In this document: in pieces, positions 43,434 to 52,739 of the stretch
How the letters are laid out: every line of letters starts with the position of its first letter
Position numbering within the stretch: position 1 is the stretch's first letter
NCBI GenBank assembly: GCA_001184205.1
Contig: LBMP01000005.1
Coordinates: 62,001 to 126,000 of the forward strand
Reading direction: 5' to 3'
DNA length: 64,000 bases
From: Desulfocarbo indianensis
GTDB taxonomy: Bacteria > Desulfobacterota > Desulfarculia > Desulfarculales > Desulfarculaceae
Program-made: the position numbers and the translations under genes
The notes under the pieces: generated by a model
Seen by the model: the letters and a program-made list of their open reading frames with translations, nothing else
Databases searched by the model: none
Told to the model about the DNA's origin: nothing

Positions 43434-44591
43434 TCAGCGTCCACTGCCAGCGGATTCCAAAACGCCGCCGCCGCCGGCCGGATAGGAACCGAGCACCTTT
43501 ATCAGGTCCAGTTCCCCTGCCAGGACGGCCAAGGCCTCGCGCAAGGGTTCGTCGTCCTGGTGGCCCATGAGGTCCACGAAGAAGGCGTATTCCCAGGGCC
43601 GGTCCTTGGTGGGGCGCGATTCGATGCGGCAAAGATTCAACCCGCGCGAGGCGAAATGGCTCAACGCGCCGTAGAGGGAGCCCGGACGATGGCTGGCCAG
43701 GAAAACCAGCGAGGTTTTGTCCTCGCCCGTGGGGGGGCAGGCTTCATGGCCCAGAACCAGGAAGCGGGTGAGGTTGGGCGAGGCGTCCTGGATATCCGAG
43801 GCCAGGATGCCCAGGCCGTAATGCCGCGCGGCCAGCTCGGGCCCCACCGCGGCGGCCCCGGCCTCGGTGGCCACCCGGCGCGCCGCGGCGGCGGTGGATT
43901 CGGATTCCACCAGCACCGCGCCCGGCACATGGCGCGACAGCCAATTCCGGCATTGGTTCAGGCCCTGGGGGTGCGAATACACCTTGGAGATGGCGGTGAG
44001 GTCCCGTTCCTTGGACATGAGGGCGTGGGCTACCGGAGCGAAGAGCTCGCCGCACACCTTGAGGTCCGAGCCCAAGAGGCAATCCATGGTGGCCCCCACG
44101 CCTCCCTCGCTGGAGTTTTCCACCGGTACCAAGCCCACCTGGCACTGGCCGCGCTCCACCATGGCGAACACGTCGGCGATGGTGGCCTGCCCGCTGAGAT
44201 CGGCCCCGCCGCCGAAGCGGGAAAGCGCCGCCTGGTGGCTGAAGGTGTATTCCGGTCCCAGATAGGCCACCTTGAGCGGCCTTTGCAGCTCGCGGCAGGA
44301 GGATATGATCTCGTTGTAGATGCGCCGCAAATCGCCCTGGGGCAGCGGCCCCGGATTGGCCCGGCAGACCTGGTCGATGACCTGCTCCTCGCGCTCGGGC
44401 GCGAACACGGGTATGCCGGCGGCCCGCTTGCAACGGGCGATATCCAGGGCGGCCCTGGCCCGCTTGTTGAGCAGCTCCAGCAGGCGGCGGTCCAGGTCGT
44501 CGATCTCCTGGCGGCGCGCCTCCAGCTCTTTCAGCGCGAGGCGTTCCTCGTCGCTCAGGCGGTTTTGGGCAAGGTGGCTATTGGTCGACAT
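43434..44591 (-). CDS. pheA: Bifunctional chorismate mutase / prephenate dehydratase (P-protein)
   Basis: 385 aa in three parts. Residues about 18-105 are AroQ-type chorismate mutase (RRQEIDDLDRRLLELLNKRA ... IARCKRAAGIPVF). About 107-290 is prephenate dehydratase (VAYLGPEYTFSHQAALSRFG, VPVENSSEGGVG, and DIQDASPNLTRFLVLG). The remainder is an ACT regulatory domain with the feedback motif ESRPTKDRPWEYAFFVD. It makes phenylpyruvate and is expected to be inhibited by phenylalanine. Start ATG 44591 with AAGAGG upstream. Confidence 0.96.
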   Translation of the reverse strand: MSTNSHLAQNRLSDEERLALKELEARRQEIDDLDRRLLELLNKRARAALDIARCKRAAGIPVFAPEREEQVIDQVCRANPGPLPQGDLRRIYNEIISSCRELQRPLKVAYLGPEYTFSHQAALSRFGGGADLSGQATIADVFAMVERGQCQVGLVPVENSSEGGVGATMDCLLGSDLKVCGELFAPVAHALMSKERDLTAISKVYSHPQGLNQCRNWLSRHVPGAVLVESESTAAAARRVATEAGAAAVGPELAARHYGLGILASDIQDASPNLTRFLVLGHEACPPTGEDKTSLVFLASHRPGSLYGALSHFASRGLNLCRIESRPTKDRPWEYAFFVDLMGHQDDEPLREALAVLAGELDLIKVLGSYPAGGGGVLESAGSGR

Positions 44592-44628
44592 GCATGGCCT
44601 CTTTCGCCGTCATGGTGGTTAGGGCGCC

Positions 44629-45543
44629 TTAGCTCAACAACACCGGGCGGCCCAGGGCGCTGGCCACGTGCCGCAACTCGTCCATCATAGTCGAGAACTG
44701 GCCCGGAGTGAGCGATTGATCGCCGTCGCACAGGGCCGAATCGGGCGCGCAATGCACTTCCACCATGATGCCGTCGGCGCCCACCGCCAGGGCGGCCCGC
44801 GCCAGGGGGCTGACGAAGCGGCGATGGCCCACCGCGTGGCTGGGGTCCACCACCACCGGCAGATGGCTGCGTTCTTTTATGACGCACACCGCGCTCAGGT
44901 CCAGGGTGTTGCGGGTGGCGGTCTCGAAGGTGCGAATGCCGCGCTCGCAAAGGATCACCCGCTCGTTGCCGCCGGCCATGATGTATTCCGCCGAAAGCAG
45001 GAATTCCTTGACCCTGGTCATGAGGCCGCGCTTGAGCAGCACCGGCTTGTTGATCTTGCCCAGCTTGCGCAGGAGCGAGAAGTTCTGCACGTTGCGCGCG
45101 CCCACCTGCAGGATGTCGGCGTAGTCTTCCACCAGGTGAATGTCTTCGCTGTCCATCACCTCGGTGACGATGGGCAGACCGGTGAGTTCGCGGGCCCTGG
45201 CCAGAAGCTTGAGGCCCTCCTCGCCCATGCCCTGGAAGCTGTAGGGGGAGGTGCGCGGCTTGAAGGCGCCGCCGCGCAGGATCACCGCGCCGGCGTCCCG
45301 CACTTCCTGAGCGGTCAGCATCATCTGCTCGGCGCTTTCCACCGAGCAGGGCCCCGCGATGACCGCGAAGCTGGACCCGCCGATGACGGCGCCGCCTACA
45401 TGGATCACGGTGTCTTCGGCCTTGGTTTCGCGGCTGACCAGGAAACCACGGCCTTCCTTCTTGCAAGTGGCCGCGTCTTCCGGCGCCGCGATGGGTTTTG
45501 CCGGTTCGACCACCGCCTCTCTGTTCATATCCACTGCCAACAT
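44629..45543 (-). CDS. aroF: DAHP synthase (short, AroA-Ibeta type)
   Basis: First shikimate-pathway step (PEP + erythrose-4-phosphate). 304 aa: a poorly conserved first 60 residues, then the KDO8P-synthase-like barrel with [52 protein letters not shown] and [10 protein letters not shown]. It lacks the ferredoxin-like regulatory domain that the second copy (51047-52087) retains, so its activity may depend mainly on expression control. AAGGAGGG precedes ATG 45543. It heads the aroF-pheA-tyrA block behind a Phe/Tyr leader peptide. Confidence 0.93.
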   Translation of the reverse strand: MLAVDMNREAVVEPAKPIAAPEDAATCKKEGRGFLVSRETKAEDTVIHVGGAVIGGSSFAVIAGPCSVESAEQMMLTAQEVRDAGAVILRGGAFKPRTSPYSFQGMGEEGLKLLARARELTGLPIVTEVMDSEDIHLVEDYADILQVGARNVQNFSLLRKLGKINKPVLLKRGLMTRVKEFLLSAEYIMAGGNERVILCERGIRTFETATRNTLDLSAVCVIKERSHLPVVVDPSHAVGHRRFVSPLARAALAVGADGIMVEVHCAPDSALCDGDQSLTPGQFSTMMDELRHVASALGRPVLLS

Positions 45544-45607
45544 TTTCGCCCTCCTTAAATCCTTGCGGCCCAGGCTCTGTTTCCGCCGCCGGCCCTCCCA
45601 ACGCAGA

Positions 45608-45642
45608 AAGGCCATGGGCGGTTTTCGTCCGCCCATGGCCTT
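45608..45642 (-). terminator. Phe/Tyr attenuator hairpin before aroF
   Basis: Minus strand: perfect 14-bp stem AAGGCCATGGGCGG/CCGCCCATGGCCTT with a 7-nt loop. The following T tract is short (TTTCTG), so termination may be partial. GGGCGGACG at the stem-loop junction (complement at 45626-45634) pairs perfectly over 9 bp with CGTCCGCCC inside the leader ORF (complement at 45694-45702), giving the antiterminator. Confidence 0.75.
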
Positions 45643-45674
45643 GGTTGGTTTCGGCTCTTAGCTAGTCTTTGGCC

Positions 45675-45773
45675 TTACACCTCCACAGCCTGCGGGCGGA
45701 CGGCGGTAAAATAAAAATAATAATAGTTAAAGAAGAACAGACCTGCGCCGGGAGACTCCGTCCCCTGGCTCAT
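45675..45773 (-). CDS. Phe/Tyr leader peptide of aroF-pheA-tyrA
   Basis: 32-aa ORF from ATG 45773 with AAGGA upstream. It contains LFFFNYYYFYFT: five Phe and four Tyr codons in ten positions. It ends 33 bp before the attenuator hairpin. Ribosome stalling at Phe or Tyr codons should favour the antiterminator and transcription of the DAHP synthase, P-protein and prephenate dehydrogenase genes, all steps toward these two amino acids. Confidence 0.88.
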   Translation of the reverse strand: MSQGTESPGAGLFFFNYYYFYFTAVRPQAVEV

Positions 45774-45863
45774 GCTGATCCTTCTTTCCGCCCGTTCCGT
45801 CATGGCTGTCATCCGGCCTTTCGTTACTTGTGCCGGCCTATCCACCGGCCCACTTATGAAGAC

Positions 45864-45892
45864 AGTTAACACCCAAATTCCTGGGAAGTCAA
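45864..45892 (-). promoter_or_regulatory. Candidate promoter of the aroF block
   Basis: Minus strand TTGACT (45892-45887), 17-bp spacer, TTAACT (45869-45864). The -35 box is good and the -10 box weak. It lies between aroQ and the Phe/Tyr leader. Confidence 0.4.
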
Positions 45893-45925
45893 CCCACAAA
45901 ATATGTGACATTACAATTTGGCTGA

Positions 45926-46360
45926 TTATTTTTCCCGCCGCCGGGCGAACCATTGCAAGGCCAAGGCATAGGATTCCCAGCCGAATCCGGCCACCAGCCC
46001 CGCGCAGACTCCCGAAAGCAATGACACCTGGCGAAAGGATTCCCTGGCGTGGGGATTGGTGAGATGCACCTCCACGGTGACCGCCCGGCTGCCGGCCACG
46101 GCGTCCCGCAGGGCCACGCTGGTGTGGGTGTAGGCCCCGGCGTTCAAGATTATGCCCACGCCCTGCTCGCCAGCCTCCTGGATGGCGTCCACCAGCTCGC
46201 CCTCGTGGTTGGACTGGCGGCAGTCCACTTCCAGGCCCAGTTCGCGGCCCAGGGTTTTCAGGCGTTCCTCGATCTGGGCCAGGCTCAGGCTGCCGTAAAG
46301 CTCGGGCTCGCGGCGGCCCAAAAGATTCAGGTTGGGGCCGTTCAAAACCAGGACCTTCAT
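45926..46360 (-). CDS. aroQ: Type II 3-dehydroquinate dehydratase
   Basis: Dehydrates 3-dehydroquinate to 3-dehydroshikimate. The 144-aa protein starts MKVLVLNGPNLNLLGRREP with the loop Arg/Tyr (ELYG), and has QSNHEGELVDAI, LNAGAYTHTSVALRDA and VEVHLTNPHARE, the full set for the dodecameric type II enzyme. ATG 46360 overlaps the aroC stop (ATGA). Confidence 0.96.
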   Translation of the reverse strand: MKVLVLNGPNLNLLGRREPELYGSLSLAQIEERLKTLGRELGLEVDCRQSNHEGELVDAIQEAGEQGVGIILNAGAYTHTSVALRDAVAGSRAVTVEVHLTNPHARESFRQVSLLSGVCAGLVAGFGWESYALALQWFARRREK

Positions 46361-47418
46361 GGCCGGCTCCTTTCCAGGGCCCTCTGCACCAGCCAGGCGT
46401 CGGCGATCACCAGGGCCGCCATGGCCTCGGCCACCGGGGCCACGCGCGGGCAGAGGCAGGGATCGTGGCGTCCCTTGATGCTTATGGTCACGGCGCGGCC
46501 CTCCAGGTCCTGGGTGGCCTGCTCCCGGCTGATGGAGGGGGTGGGCTTGACGGCCAGGCGCAGCACGATGGGCTCTCCGGTGGAGACGCCGCCCAGGATG
46601 CCGCCGGCGTGGTTGCTGAGGAAACCTTGCTCCCCCATCTGATCGTTGTTCTGCGAGCCCCGGCGGCCGGCCACGGCAAAGCCCGCGCCGATCTCCACGC
46701 CCTTGACGCCGCCGATGGAAAACATGGCCCCGCCCAGGAGGGCGTCCAGCTTGCCGAACACGGGATCGCCCAAGCCGGCCGGCGGGTTGTCCACCGCCAG
46801 CTCCACCAGGCCGCCCACCGAATCGCCCTCCAGACGCGCGGTCTGTATTTCCTCGGCCATGGCCGCGGCCAGGTCGGGATCGGCCGCGCGCAGGGGATCG
46901 CCCAGGGCAAAGGCGCGGTCCACCCGCCGGGCCGCCACTTGGCCCACCGCCACGGTATAGGCGGCGAAGCCCACCTCCAGGGGTTCCATGAGGGCGCGGG
47001 CCACGGCGCCGGCCGCCACCCGAGCCAGGGTCTCCCTGCCCGAGGAGCGGCCCCCGCCGGGCTGCGGCGGCAGGCCGTATTTGCGCCAATAGGCGTAGTC
47101 GGCGTGGCCGGGGCGGAAGCTCCTGGCCAGCTCGGCGTAATCGCCGGAGCGGGCGTCCTGGTTGCGCACCAGCATGGCGATGGGTGAGCCCAGGGTGCGG
47201 CCGGCGCTCACGCCGGAAAGAATCTCCACCTTGTCCGGTTCGCGGCGGGCCGAGGCATGGGGCGAACGGCCGGGGCGGCGCTTGTCCAATTCGATCTGCA
47301 CCCGGGACTCGTCCAGGGCCAGGCCGGCCGGCGCGCCTTCCACCACCACGCCCAAGCCGGGGCCGTGGCTTTCGCCAAAAGTGGCCGCCTTTAATATGCG
47401 CCCCATGAAGCTGGACAT
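46357..47418 (-). CDS. aroC: Chorismate synthase
   Basis: Flavin-dependent final step to chorismate. 353 aa with GESHGPGLGVVVEGAPAGL, the Arg-rich RRPGRSPHASARREPD, RPGHADYAYWRKYG, GRSSGRETLARVAAGA and the C-terminal RHDPCLCPRVAPV. Start ATG 47418 abuts the aroKB stop. Confidence 0.97.
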   Translation of the reverse strand: MSSFMGRILKAATFGESHGPGLGVVVEGAPAGLALDESRVQIELDKRRPGRSPHASARREPDKVEILSGVSAGRTLGSPIAMLVRNQDARSGDYAELARSFRPGHADYAYWRKYGLPPQPGGGRSSGRETLARVAAGAVARALMEPLEVGFAAYTVAVGQVAARRVDRAFALGDPLRAADPDLAAAMAEEIQTARLEGDSVGGLVELAVDNPPAGLGDPVFGKLDALLGGAMFSIGGVKGVEIGAGFAVAGRRGSQNNDQMGEQGFLSNHAGGILGGVSTGEPIVLRLAVKPTPSISREQATQDLEGRAVTISIKGRHDPCLCPRVAPVAEAMAALVIADAWLVQRALERSRP

Positions 47419-47419
47419 G

Positions 47420-48988
47420 TTAGCCGCCCTCCTTGCCGGCCATCTGCCGGAGCGCCCGCGCCAGCTCGTCCTGGGTCAGGTCGTCCACCACCAAAGGCGA
47501 ACCCGCTCCGGCCAGCAATACAAAAACCACCTTGCCGCCCTGGTTCTTCTTGTCGTTCAGCATCAGGGGCCAAGCCTCGCCAGCGGAAGGCCAGATCAGC
47601 TTGCCCTTGACCAAGGGTTTTAGCACGGTTCGCATGCGCTCCGCATCCTCGGCCTTCAACAGGCCCCGCGCCAGCGACAATTGCACGGCCACCAGCATGC
47701 CCGCCGCCACGGCCTTGCCGTGGCCCACCCGGTAGCGGTTGTGGCTTTCCAGGGCGTGGCCATAGGTATGGCCCAGGTTAAGGATGCGCCGGCGGCCGCT
47801 CTCGCGAAAATCCTCGCTCACCACCCCGGCCTTGGCCTTGGCCGCCAGCTTCACCACCTGGGCCAGGCCCAGGACCTCGCCGCCCAGCAGATGGGGCAGG
47901 CATTTTTCCATGAGCCGGGCCAGGGCGGGGTCGGCCACCAGGCCGGTCTTGTAGGCCTCCACCAGGCCCTCCACCAGGCCCCGCCGGGGCAGGGTGGCCA
48001 GGGCCGGCAAATCCAGGAGCACCGCCAGGGGACGGGTGAAGCAGCCCACCTGGTTCTTGGCGCCCGCCAGGTTCACCGCCGCCTTGCCGCCGATGGCCGC
48101 GTCCACGCAGCCCACCAGGGAGGTGGCGCACAGCACGAAATCCATGCCGCGCTTATAGGTGGCGGCCACGAAAGCGCCCAGGTCGGTCACCACGCCGCCG
48201 CCGATGGCGGCCAGGACCTCGCCGCGCTCCATTCTCTCACCGAGCAGGGCCTGATACACCCGCTCGGCCGAGCGCAGGCTCTTGGAGCCCTCGCCCGGAG
48301 CCACCACCACCCGCGGCGAGGCGGGCAGGGCCTGTTCATAGCGGCCCAACTGGGCGGCGGCCACGTTCTTGTCGCTCAGGAGCGCGGTGCGGCGGCCCTC
48401 CACCAGGCGGGCCAGCAGTTCCGGCGCGCGGCTGGTGGCGATGATGGGGCACTCGCGGCCGTCCAGCACCGCGGTGCAGCGTTCCTCGCCCAGGAGTCCG
48501 GCCAGGGCCTCGGCGGCCACGGTCGTAAGATCGCGGCCGTCCGCCGTGGTCGCCAGGTCGCAGTCGGCGTAAGCCTGGCGGCGGCCGGCGTAGCGCCGGG
48601 CCAGGGACTCATCGTCCCGCCACAGGGGACGCCCGGCGGTCTGGGCCGGGTCCAGGTGGGCCCGGCAGGTTTCCAGGCTGGCGTCCAGGTGCAGGACCTT
48701 GCCCGTGGCGCGCATGAGCATCCGGTTGGCGGGGCTTTCCACCACGCCGCCGCCGGTGGCCACCACCAGGCCGGTTTTCTTGCTGAGGCGGAGCAGCTCG
48801 GCGGATTCCGCCTGGCGGAAGGCGGCCTCGCCCAGGCCCTCGAAGGCCTGGGGTATGCTCATGCCCAGGCGCTTGGTCAATACCTCATCCAAATCCACCA
48901 TGCGCCGCCGCAAGCTGCCGGCCAATTGGCGGGCCAGGCTGGTCTTGCCCGCGCCCATGAAGCCCGTGATGTAGATGTTGCCGCTCAA
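47420..48988 (-). CDS. aroKB: Fused shikimate kinase - 3-dehydroquinate synthase
   Basis: 522-aa bifunctional protein. Residues 1 to about 165 are shikimate kinase: Walker A GFMGAGKTS, the shikimate-binding VDLDEVLTKRLGM and ATGGGVVE, and the lid Arg in AQTAGRPLW. Residues about 175-522 are DHQ synthase: NAD region APGEGSKSL, GGGVVTDLGAFVAATYKRG, EAYKTGL (metal Glu) and LNLGHTYGHALE (metal His). In most bacteria these are separate genes. The start is TTG 48988, overlapping the aroE stop as TTGA; the shikimate kinase core begins immediately after it. Confidence 0.93.
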   Translation of the reverse strand: MSGNIYITGFMGAGKTSLARQLAGSLRRRMVDLDEVLTKRLGMSIPQAFEGLGEAAFRQAESAELLRLSKKTGLVVATGGGVVESPANRMLMRATGKVLHLDASLETCRAHLDPAQTAGRPLWRDDESLARRYAGRRQAYADCDLATTADGRDLTTVAAEALAGLLGEERCTAVLDGRECPIIATSRAPELLARLVEGRRTALLSDKNVAAAQLGRYEQALPASPRVVVAPGEGSKSLRSAERVYQALLGERMERGEVLAAIGGGVVTDLGAFVAATYKRGMDFVLCATSLVGCVDAAIGGKAAVNLAGAKNQVGCFTRPLAVLLDLPALATLPRRGLVEGLVEAYKTGLVADPALARLMEKCLPHLLGGEVLGLAQVVKLAAKAKAGVVSEDFRESGRRRILNLGHTYGHALESHNRYRVGHGKAVAAGMLVAVQLSLARGLLKAEDAERMRTVLKPLVKGKLIWPSAGEAWPLMLNDKKNQGGKVVFVLLAGAGSPLVVDDLTQDELARALRQMAGKEGG

Positions 48989-49803
48989 GATGCCCGCTCC
49001 AAGGCCGCCTTGAAATCCTGCACCGGCGCGTCCAGGCCGGTCCAGATGTGAAAACTCAGCCTGGCCTGGTGGGCCAGCATGCCCAGGCCGTCGGCGAAAC
49101 CGGCTCCGTGCAGGTGCGCCAGCCCGGCCCACATGTTATCGCGCCGGCCATAGTTGATGTCCACCACCAATTCCAGGCTTTCGGCGCGGGGCAGGGATTG
49201 AATCCACTGCAGCATGCCCGGCGATTCCTCGGGCGACGACACGCTGGTGGCGTTGACCAATAGCTGAGCCCGCGGCCAAACCGCGGCGGCCCGCGCCAGG
49301 TCCACACCCTGCCCCCCCAGCTGCGAGCACAGCGCCTCGGCCTGCTCCGGCCGGCGCGCGGCCACCGTCACCTGGGCTCCGCCGCGCAAAAGGGCCAAGA
49401 CCACGGCCCTGGCCGCCCCGCCGGCCCCCAGGACCAGGGCCGAGGCTCCCCCGGCGTCGAAGCCCTCGTCGGCCAGGGAGCTGGCGAAGCCTTGCAGATC
49501 GGTGTTGTAGCCCAATAGCAAGTGGTCCTGCACCTTGATGGTGTTCACCGCCTCCAAGGCGGCGGCCTCCTCGGACAGCCGGCTCATGAAAGGCAGCACC
49601 GCCCGCTTGTGGGGCACGGTCACGTTCACCCCGGCCAGGCCCAAGGCCCGCAGGCCGGCCAGGGCCGGGGCCATGTTCTCCGACTCCACCGCGAACCTGG
49701 CGTAGAAGCCGTCCAGGCCGTGCTTGGCCAACACCGCGTTGTGCATGCGGGGCGAAAGCGAGCGCGCCACCCGGCCGTCACCTATGATGCCCAGGGCCAT
49801 CAT
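48985..49803 (-). CDS. aroE: Shikimate 5-dehydrogenase
   Basis: NADPH-dependent reduction of 3-dehydroshikimate. 272 aa with SLSPRMHNAVL (substrate Ser pair), NVTVPHKRAVLPF (catalytic Lys), YNTDLQGF (catalytic Asp), the nucleotide loop LVLGAGGAARAVV and the NATSV region. Two adjacent ATG codons (49803 and 49800) overlap the aroA stop; either could start. Confidence 0.95.
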   Translation of the reverse strand: MMALGIIGDGRVARSLSPRMHNAVLAKHGLDGFYARFAVESENMAPALAGLRALGLAGVNVTVPHKRAVLPFMSRLSEEAAALEAVNTIKVQDHLLLGYNTDLQGFASSLADEGFDAGGASALVLGAGGAARAVVLALLRGGAQVTVAARRPEQAEALCSQLGGQGVDLARAAAVWPRAQLLVNATSVSSPEESPGMLQWIQSLPRAESLELVVDINYGRRDNMWAGLAHLHGAGFADGLGMLAHQARLSFHIWTGLDAPVQDFKAALERAS

Positions 49804-51050
49804 GCCTTGAGCCGTTGCCAATCCCGGGCAAAGCCGGGATAGGAGATGGCCGCGCAATCGGCGTCCTTGATCCGCGGCGCTTGGCCGGCCGCCTCGCCGG
49901 CCATGGCCAGGGTCATGGCGATGCGGTGATCGCCAAAGGAATCCAGCTCATGGTCCGGCGCGCTGAGCTTGGCCGGGCCGTGGATCAGGAGGTCCTCGCC
50001 GCGCTCCTCCAGCTTGGCCCCCATGGCGCCCAACTGGGAGACGATGGCCCCCAGGCGGTCCGATTCCTTTATGCGCAGCTCGCCCACCTGCTTGAAGACG
50101 GTCACGCCTCGGGCCTGGGTGGCGGCCAGGGCCAGGATGGGCACCTCGTCCACCAAGAGCGGTATTTCCCAGGCCTCCACCTGGCAGGCGCGCAGGTCCG
50201 GGCTATAGGCGGCGCTGACCAGGCCCCAAGGCTCGGGGTCGCGGCCCTGCTCCTGGATATCAATGCGCGCGCCCATGCGTTGCAGCACCTTGAGGAAGCC
50301 GGCGCGGGTGGGATTGAGCAGCACGTCATGGGCCTCCACCCGGCTGCCGGGGGTGACGACCGCCCCGCAAATGAAAAAGGCCGCCGAGGAGGCGTCGCCG
50401 GGAACCCGCAAGGTAGGGGGCAGGGTCAGCCCGGAGCGGCTCACCCGCCAAAGGCCATCCTGGCGGCTGATGTCGGCGCCGCAGGCCTTGAGCAGGAGCT
50501 CGGTGTGGTCGCGGCTGGGAGCCGGCTCGGCCACCAGGGTTTGGCCCTCGGCCTGGATGCCGGCCAGCAAGAGGGCGCTCTTGAGCTGGGCGCTGGCCAC
50601 CGGCAACTTGTGCTCCACGCCGTGCAGCGGGGCTCCGCTGATGGCGATGGGGGGCTTGCCTTCCCGGCAGCGCACCTGGGCCCCCATGGCGTTCAGGGGA
50701 TCGGCCACCCTTTGCATGGGCCGGCGGGACAAGGACTCGTCGCCACTCAAGGTGAAGCTGCCGGGCCGGCCGGCCAGGATTCCCATCAAGAGGCGCATGG
50801 TGGTGCCGGAGTTGCCGCAATCCACCTCCGCCGAGGTCAGCTCGCCCGCCGCGCCGGTCAGGGCCACCCTGTCCCCGCTTTGCTCCACGCCCACGCCCAA
50901 AAGCCGGGCGGCGGCCAGGGTGGAGGCGCAATCCGCGCACGGCGAAAAATTGGCCACCTGGCAGCGCCCCTTGGCCAAAAGCGATAAAAGCCCCAGCCGG
51001 TGGGAAATGGATTTATCCCCCGGCGGATTGACGGCGCCCTTGAGACTCAT
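49800..51050 (-). CDS. aroA: 5-enolpyruvylshikimate-3-phosphate synthase
   Basis: Transfers the enolpyruvyl group of PEP to shikimate-3-phosphate. The 416-aa product has [34 protein letters not shown] (active-site loop), [18 protein letters not shown] and the C-terminal [16 protein letters not shown] and SFGDHRIAM. It overlaps the DAHP synthase stop by 4 nt. Confidence 0.97.
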   Translation of the reverse strand: MSLKGAVNPPGDKSISHRLGLLSLLAKGRCQVANFSPCADCASTLAAARLLGVGVEQSGDRVALTGAAGELTSAEVDCGNSGTTMRLLMGILAGRPGSFTLSGDESLSRRPMQRVADPLNAMGAQVRCREGKPPIAISGAPLHGVEHKLPVASAQLKSALLLAGIQAEGQTLVAEPAPSRDHTELLLKACGADISRQDGLWRVSRSGLTLPPTLRVPGDASSAAFFICGAVVTPGSRVEAHDVLLNPTRAGFLKVLQRMGARIDIQEQGRDPEPWGLVSAAYSPDLRACQVEAWEIPLLVDEVPILALAATQARGVTVFKQVGELRIKESDRLGAIVSQLGAMGAKLEERGEDLLIHGPAKLSAPDHELDSFGDHRIAMTLAMAGEAAGQAPRIKDADCAAISYPGFARDWQRLKA

Positions 51051-52087
51051 GGGGTCGCCTCCCGGACCGTGCGGCCCACGGCGCTGGCCACGCCGGCCAG
51101 ATTCCGCATCATGCCGGCGAAACCGGGCAGGTCCAGGCTCTGCCTGCCGTCGGACAAGGCCTGGTCCGGGTTGGGATGGACTTCGATCAGGAGCCCGTCC
51201 GCCCCGGCGGCCACCGCCGCCGCGGCCAGGGCCGGCACCAGTTCGCGCTTGCCCGCCGCGTGGCTGGGGTCCACCACCACCGGCAAATGGGAGTATTGCT
51301 TCAAAAGCGGCACGGCGGAGAGGTCCAGGGTGTTCCTGGTCTCGGTCTCGAAGGTGCGGATGCCGCGCTCGCAGAGCATCACCTGCCAGTTGCCCCTGGC
51401 CAGGATGTATTCGGCGGAGAGCAGCAGCTCCTTGATGGTGGCCATCATGCCCCGTTTGAGCAGCACCGGCCGGTCGGTTTCGCCCGCCGCCTCCAGCAGG
51501 GCGAAGTTCTGCATGTTGCGGGTGCCGATCTGCAGGACGTCGGCGTAGCGCGCCACCAACTCCACCTCGTTGGCGGTAAGCACCTCGGTCATGATGGGCA
51601 GGCCGGTGATCTCGCGGGCCTCGGCCATGATCTTGAGCCCCTCCTCGCCCAGGCCCCGGAAGGAGTACGGGCTGGTGCGCGGCTTGAAGGCCCCGCCCCG
51701 CAGGCCGCCGGCCCCGGCCTTGGCCACGGCGCGGGCCGTCTCCTGGAAATTCTCCCGATTCTCCACCGCGCAGGGCCCGGCGAAAACCGCCACCTCGGGA
51801 CCGCCCACGCGCAGCCCGCCGATTTCGATGACGGTGGGCTCGCCGCGGAAATACCTGCCCACCAGTTTCCAGGATTGATCGAAGCTGGAGATTTCCTCCA
51901 CCCCCGCCATGTCCCGCAGAGAGTCGGCGATTTCCTCGGCCCGGGCGCGGCTCATGTTCTCCACCACCGCCAGCACGGTGCGGGGGTCGGAGGAAATTAT
52001 CCGCGGCTCCAAGCCAAACTCCCGGATGGCCGCCAGAACCTTGGCCACCTGGGATTTGGGGCAGCCTTTTCGCATGGCTATGACCAT
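51047..52087 (-). CDS. DAHP synthase with N-terminal ferredoxin-like regulatory domain
   Basis: 346-aa second copy of the first-step enzyme. Residues 1 to about 70 form the ferredoxin-like domain known from the Thermotoga enzyme, where Tyr/Phe bind ([20 protein letters not shown] ... [10 protein letters not shown]). The catalytic barrel follows with [56 protein letters not shown] and [10 protein letters not shown]. It is thus likely feedback-regulated, unlike the short copy at 44629-45543. Situated between trpG and aroA with a 4-nt overlap to aroA. Confidence 0.94.
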   Translation of the reverse strand: MVIAMRKGCPKSQVAKVLAAIREFGLEPRIISSDPRTVLAVVENMSRARAEEIADSLRDMAGVEEISSFDQSWKLVGRYFRGEPTVIEIGGLRVGGPEVAVFAGPCAVENRENFQETARAVAKAGAGGLRGGAFKPRTSPYSFRGLGEEGLKIMAEAREITGLPIMTEVLTANEVELVARYADVLQIGTRNMQNFALLEAAGETDRPVLLKRGMMATIKELLLSAEYILARGNWQVMLCERGIRTFETETRNTLDLSAVPLLKQYSHLPVVVDPSHAAGKRELVPALAAAAVAAGADGLLIEVHPNPDQALSDGRQSLDLPGFAGMMRNLAGVASAVGRTVREATP

Positions 52088-52100
52088 GACCCTGCCTTTC

Positions 52101-52739
52101 CTACATCAGCCCCGCCGCATCGCGGCGCGGTTCCGAGGTCTTGAGCTGCGCGGCGTGGGCCGCTCCGGGCCGCACGTGATGGCTCAAGAAATTCTCTATG
52201 ATATGCATGCCCTGCGCCGTGCCGATGGATTCGGGGTGGAACTGCACGCCTTCCACCGGCAGGCCCTCCACCCGGAGGCCCATCACCTCGCCCTCCAGGG
52301 TGTAAGCCGAAACCTTGAGCGGCGGCTTGATGGTCTCCTCCGGCAATATCAGAGAATGATAGCGTACCGCCAGAAAAGGATTGCGCAAGCCCGTGAGCAC
52401 GCCCTTGCCGTCATGATACACCTGCGACAACTTGCCGTGCATGGGCTTGGCCGCGCGCACCAGTTCGGCTCCCAGAACCATGCCAATGGCCTGATGACCC
52501 AGGCAGACCCCCAGAATGGGCACCCGCTCGAAAAAATGCTCGATCACTTTTAGAGTGATGCCCGATTCCTCCGGTCTGCCCGGCCCAGGGGAGATGACGA
52601 TGGCCTGGGGCTCCAGCGCCTTGGCCTGGGCCAGGGTGATGGCGTCGTTGCGCGCCACCTGGACATCCTCGCCCAGGGAGCCCAGGCACTGCACAATGTT
52701 GTAGGTGAAGGAATCGTAATTGTCCACCACCAGAATCAT
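52101..52739 (-). CDS. trpG: Anthranilate synthase glutaminase component
   Basis: Class I glutamine amidotransferase supplying ammonia to TrpE. 212 aa: [18 protein letters not shown], the oxyanion-hole [10 protein letters not shown], the nucleophile Cys in [12 protein letters not shown], and [11 protein letters not shown] with the His/Glu of the triad. It overlaps trpE by 4 nt. Some members also serve p-aminobenzoate synthesis. Confidence 0.96.
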   Translation of the reverse strand: MILVVDNYDSFTYNIVQCLGSLGEDVQVARNDAITLAQAKALEPQAIVISPGPGRPEESGITLKVIEHFFERVPILGVCLGHQAIGMVLGAELVRAAKPMHGKLSQVYHDGKGVLTGLRNPFLAVRYHSLILPEETIKPPLKVSAYTLEGEVMGLRVEGLPVEGVQFHPESIGTAQGMHIIENFLSHHVRPGAAHAAQLKTSEPRRDAAGLM

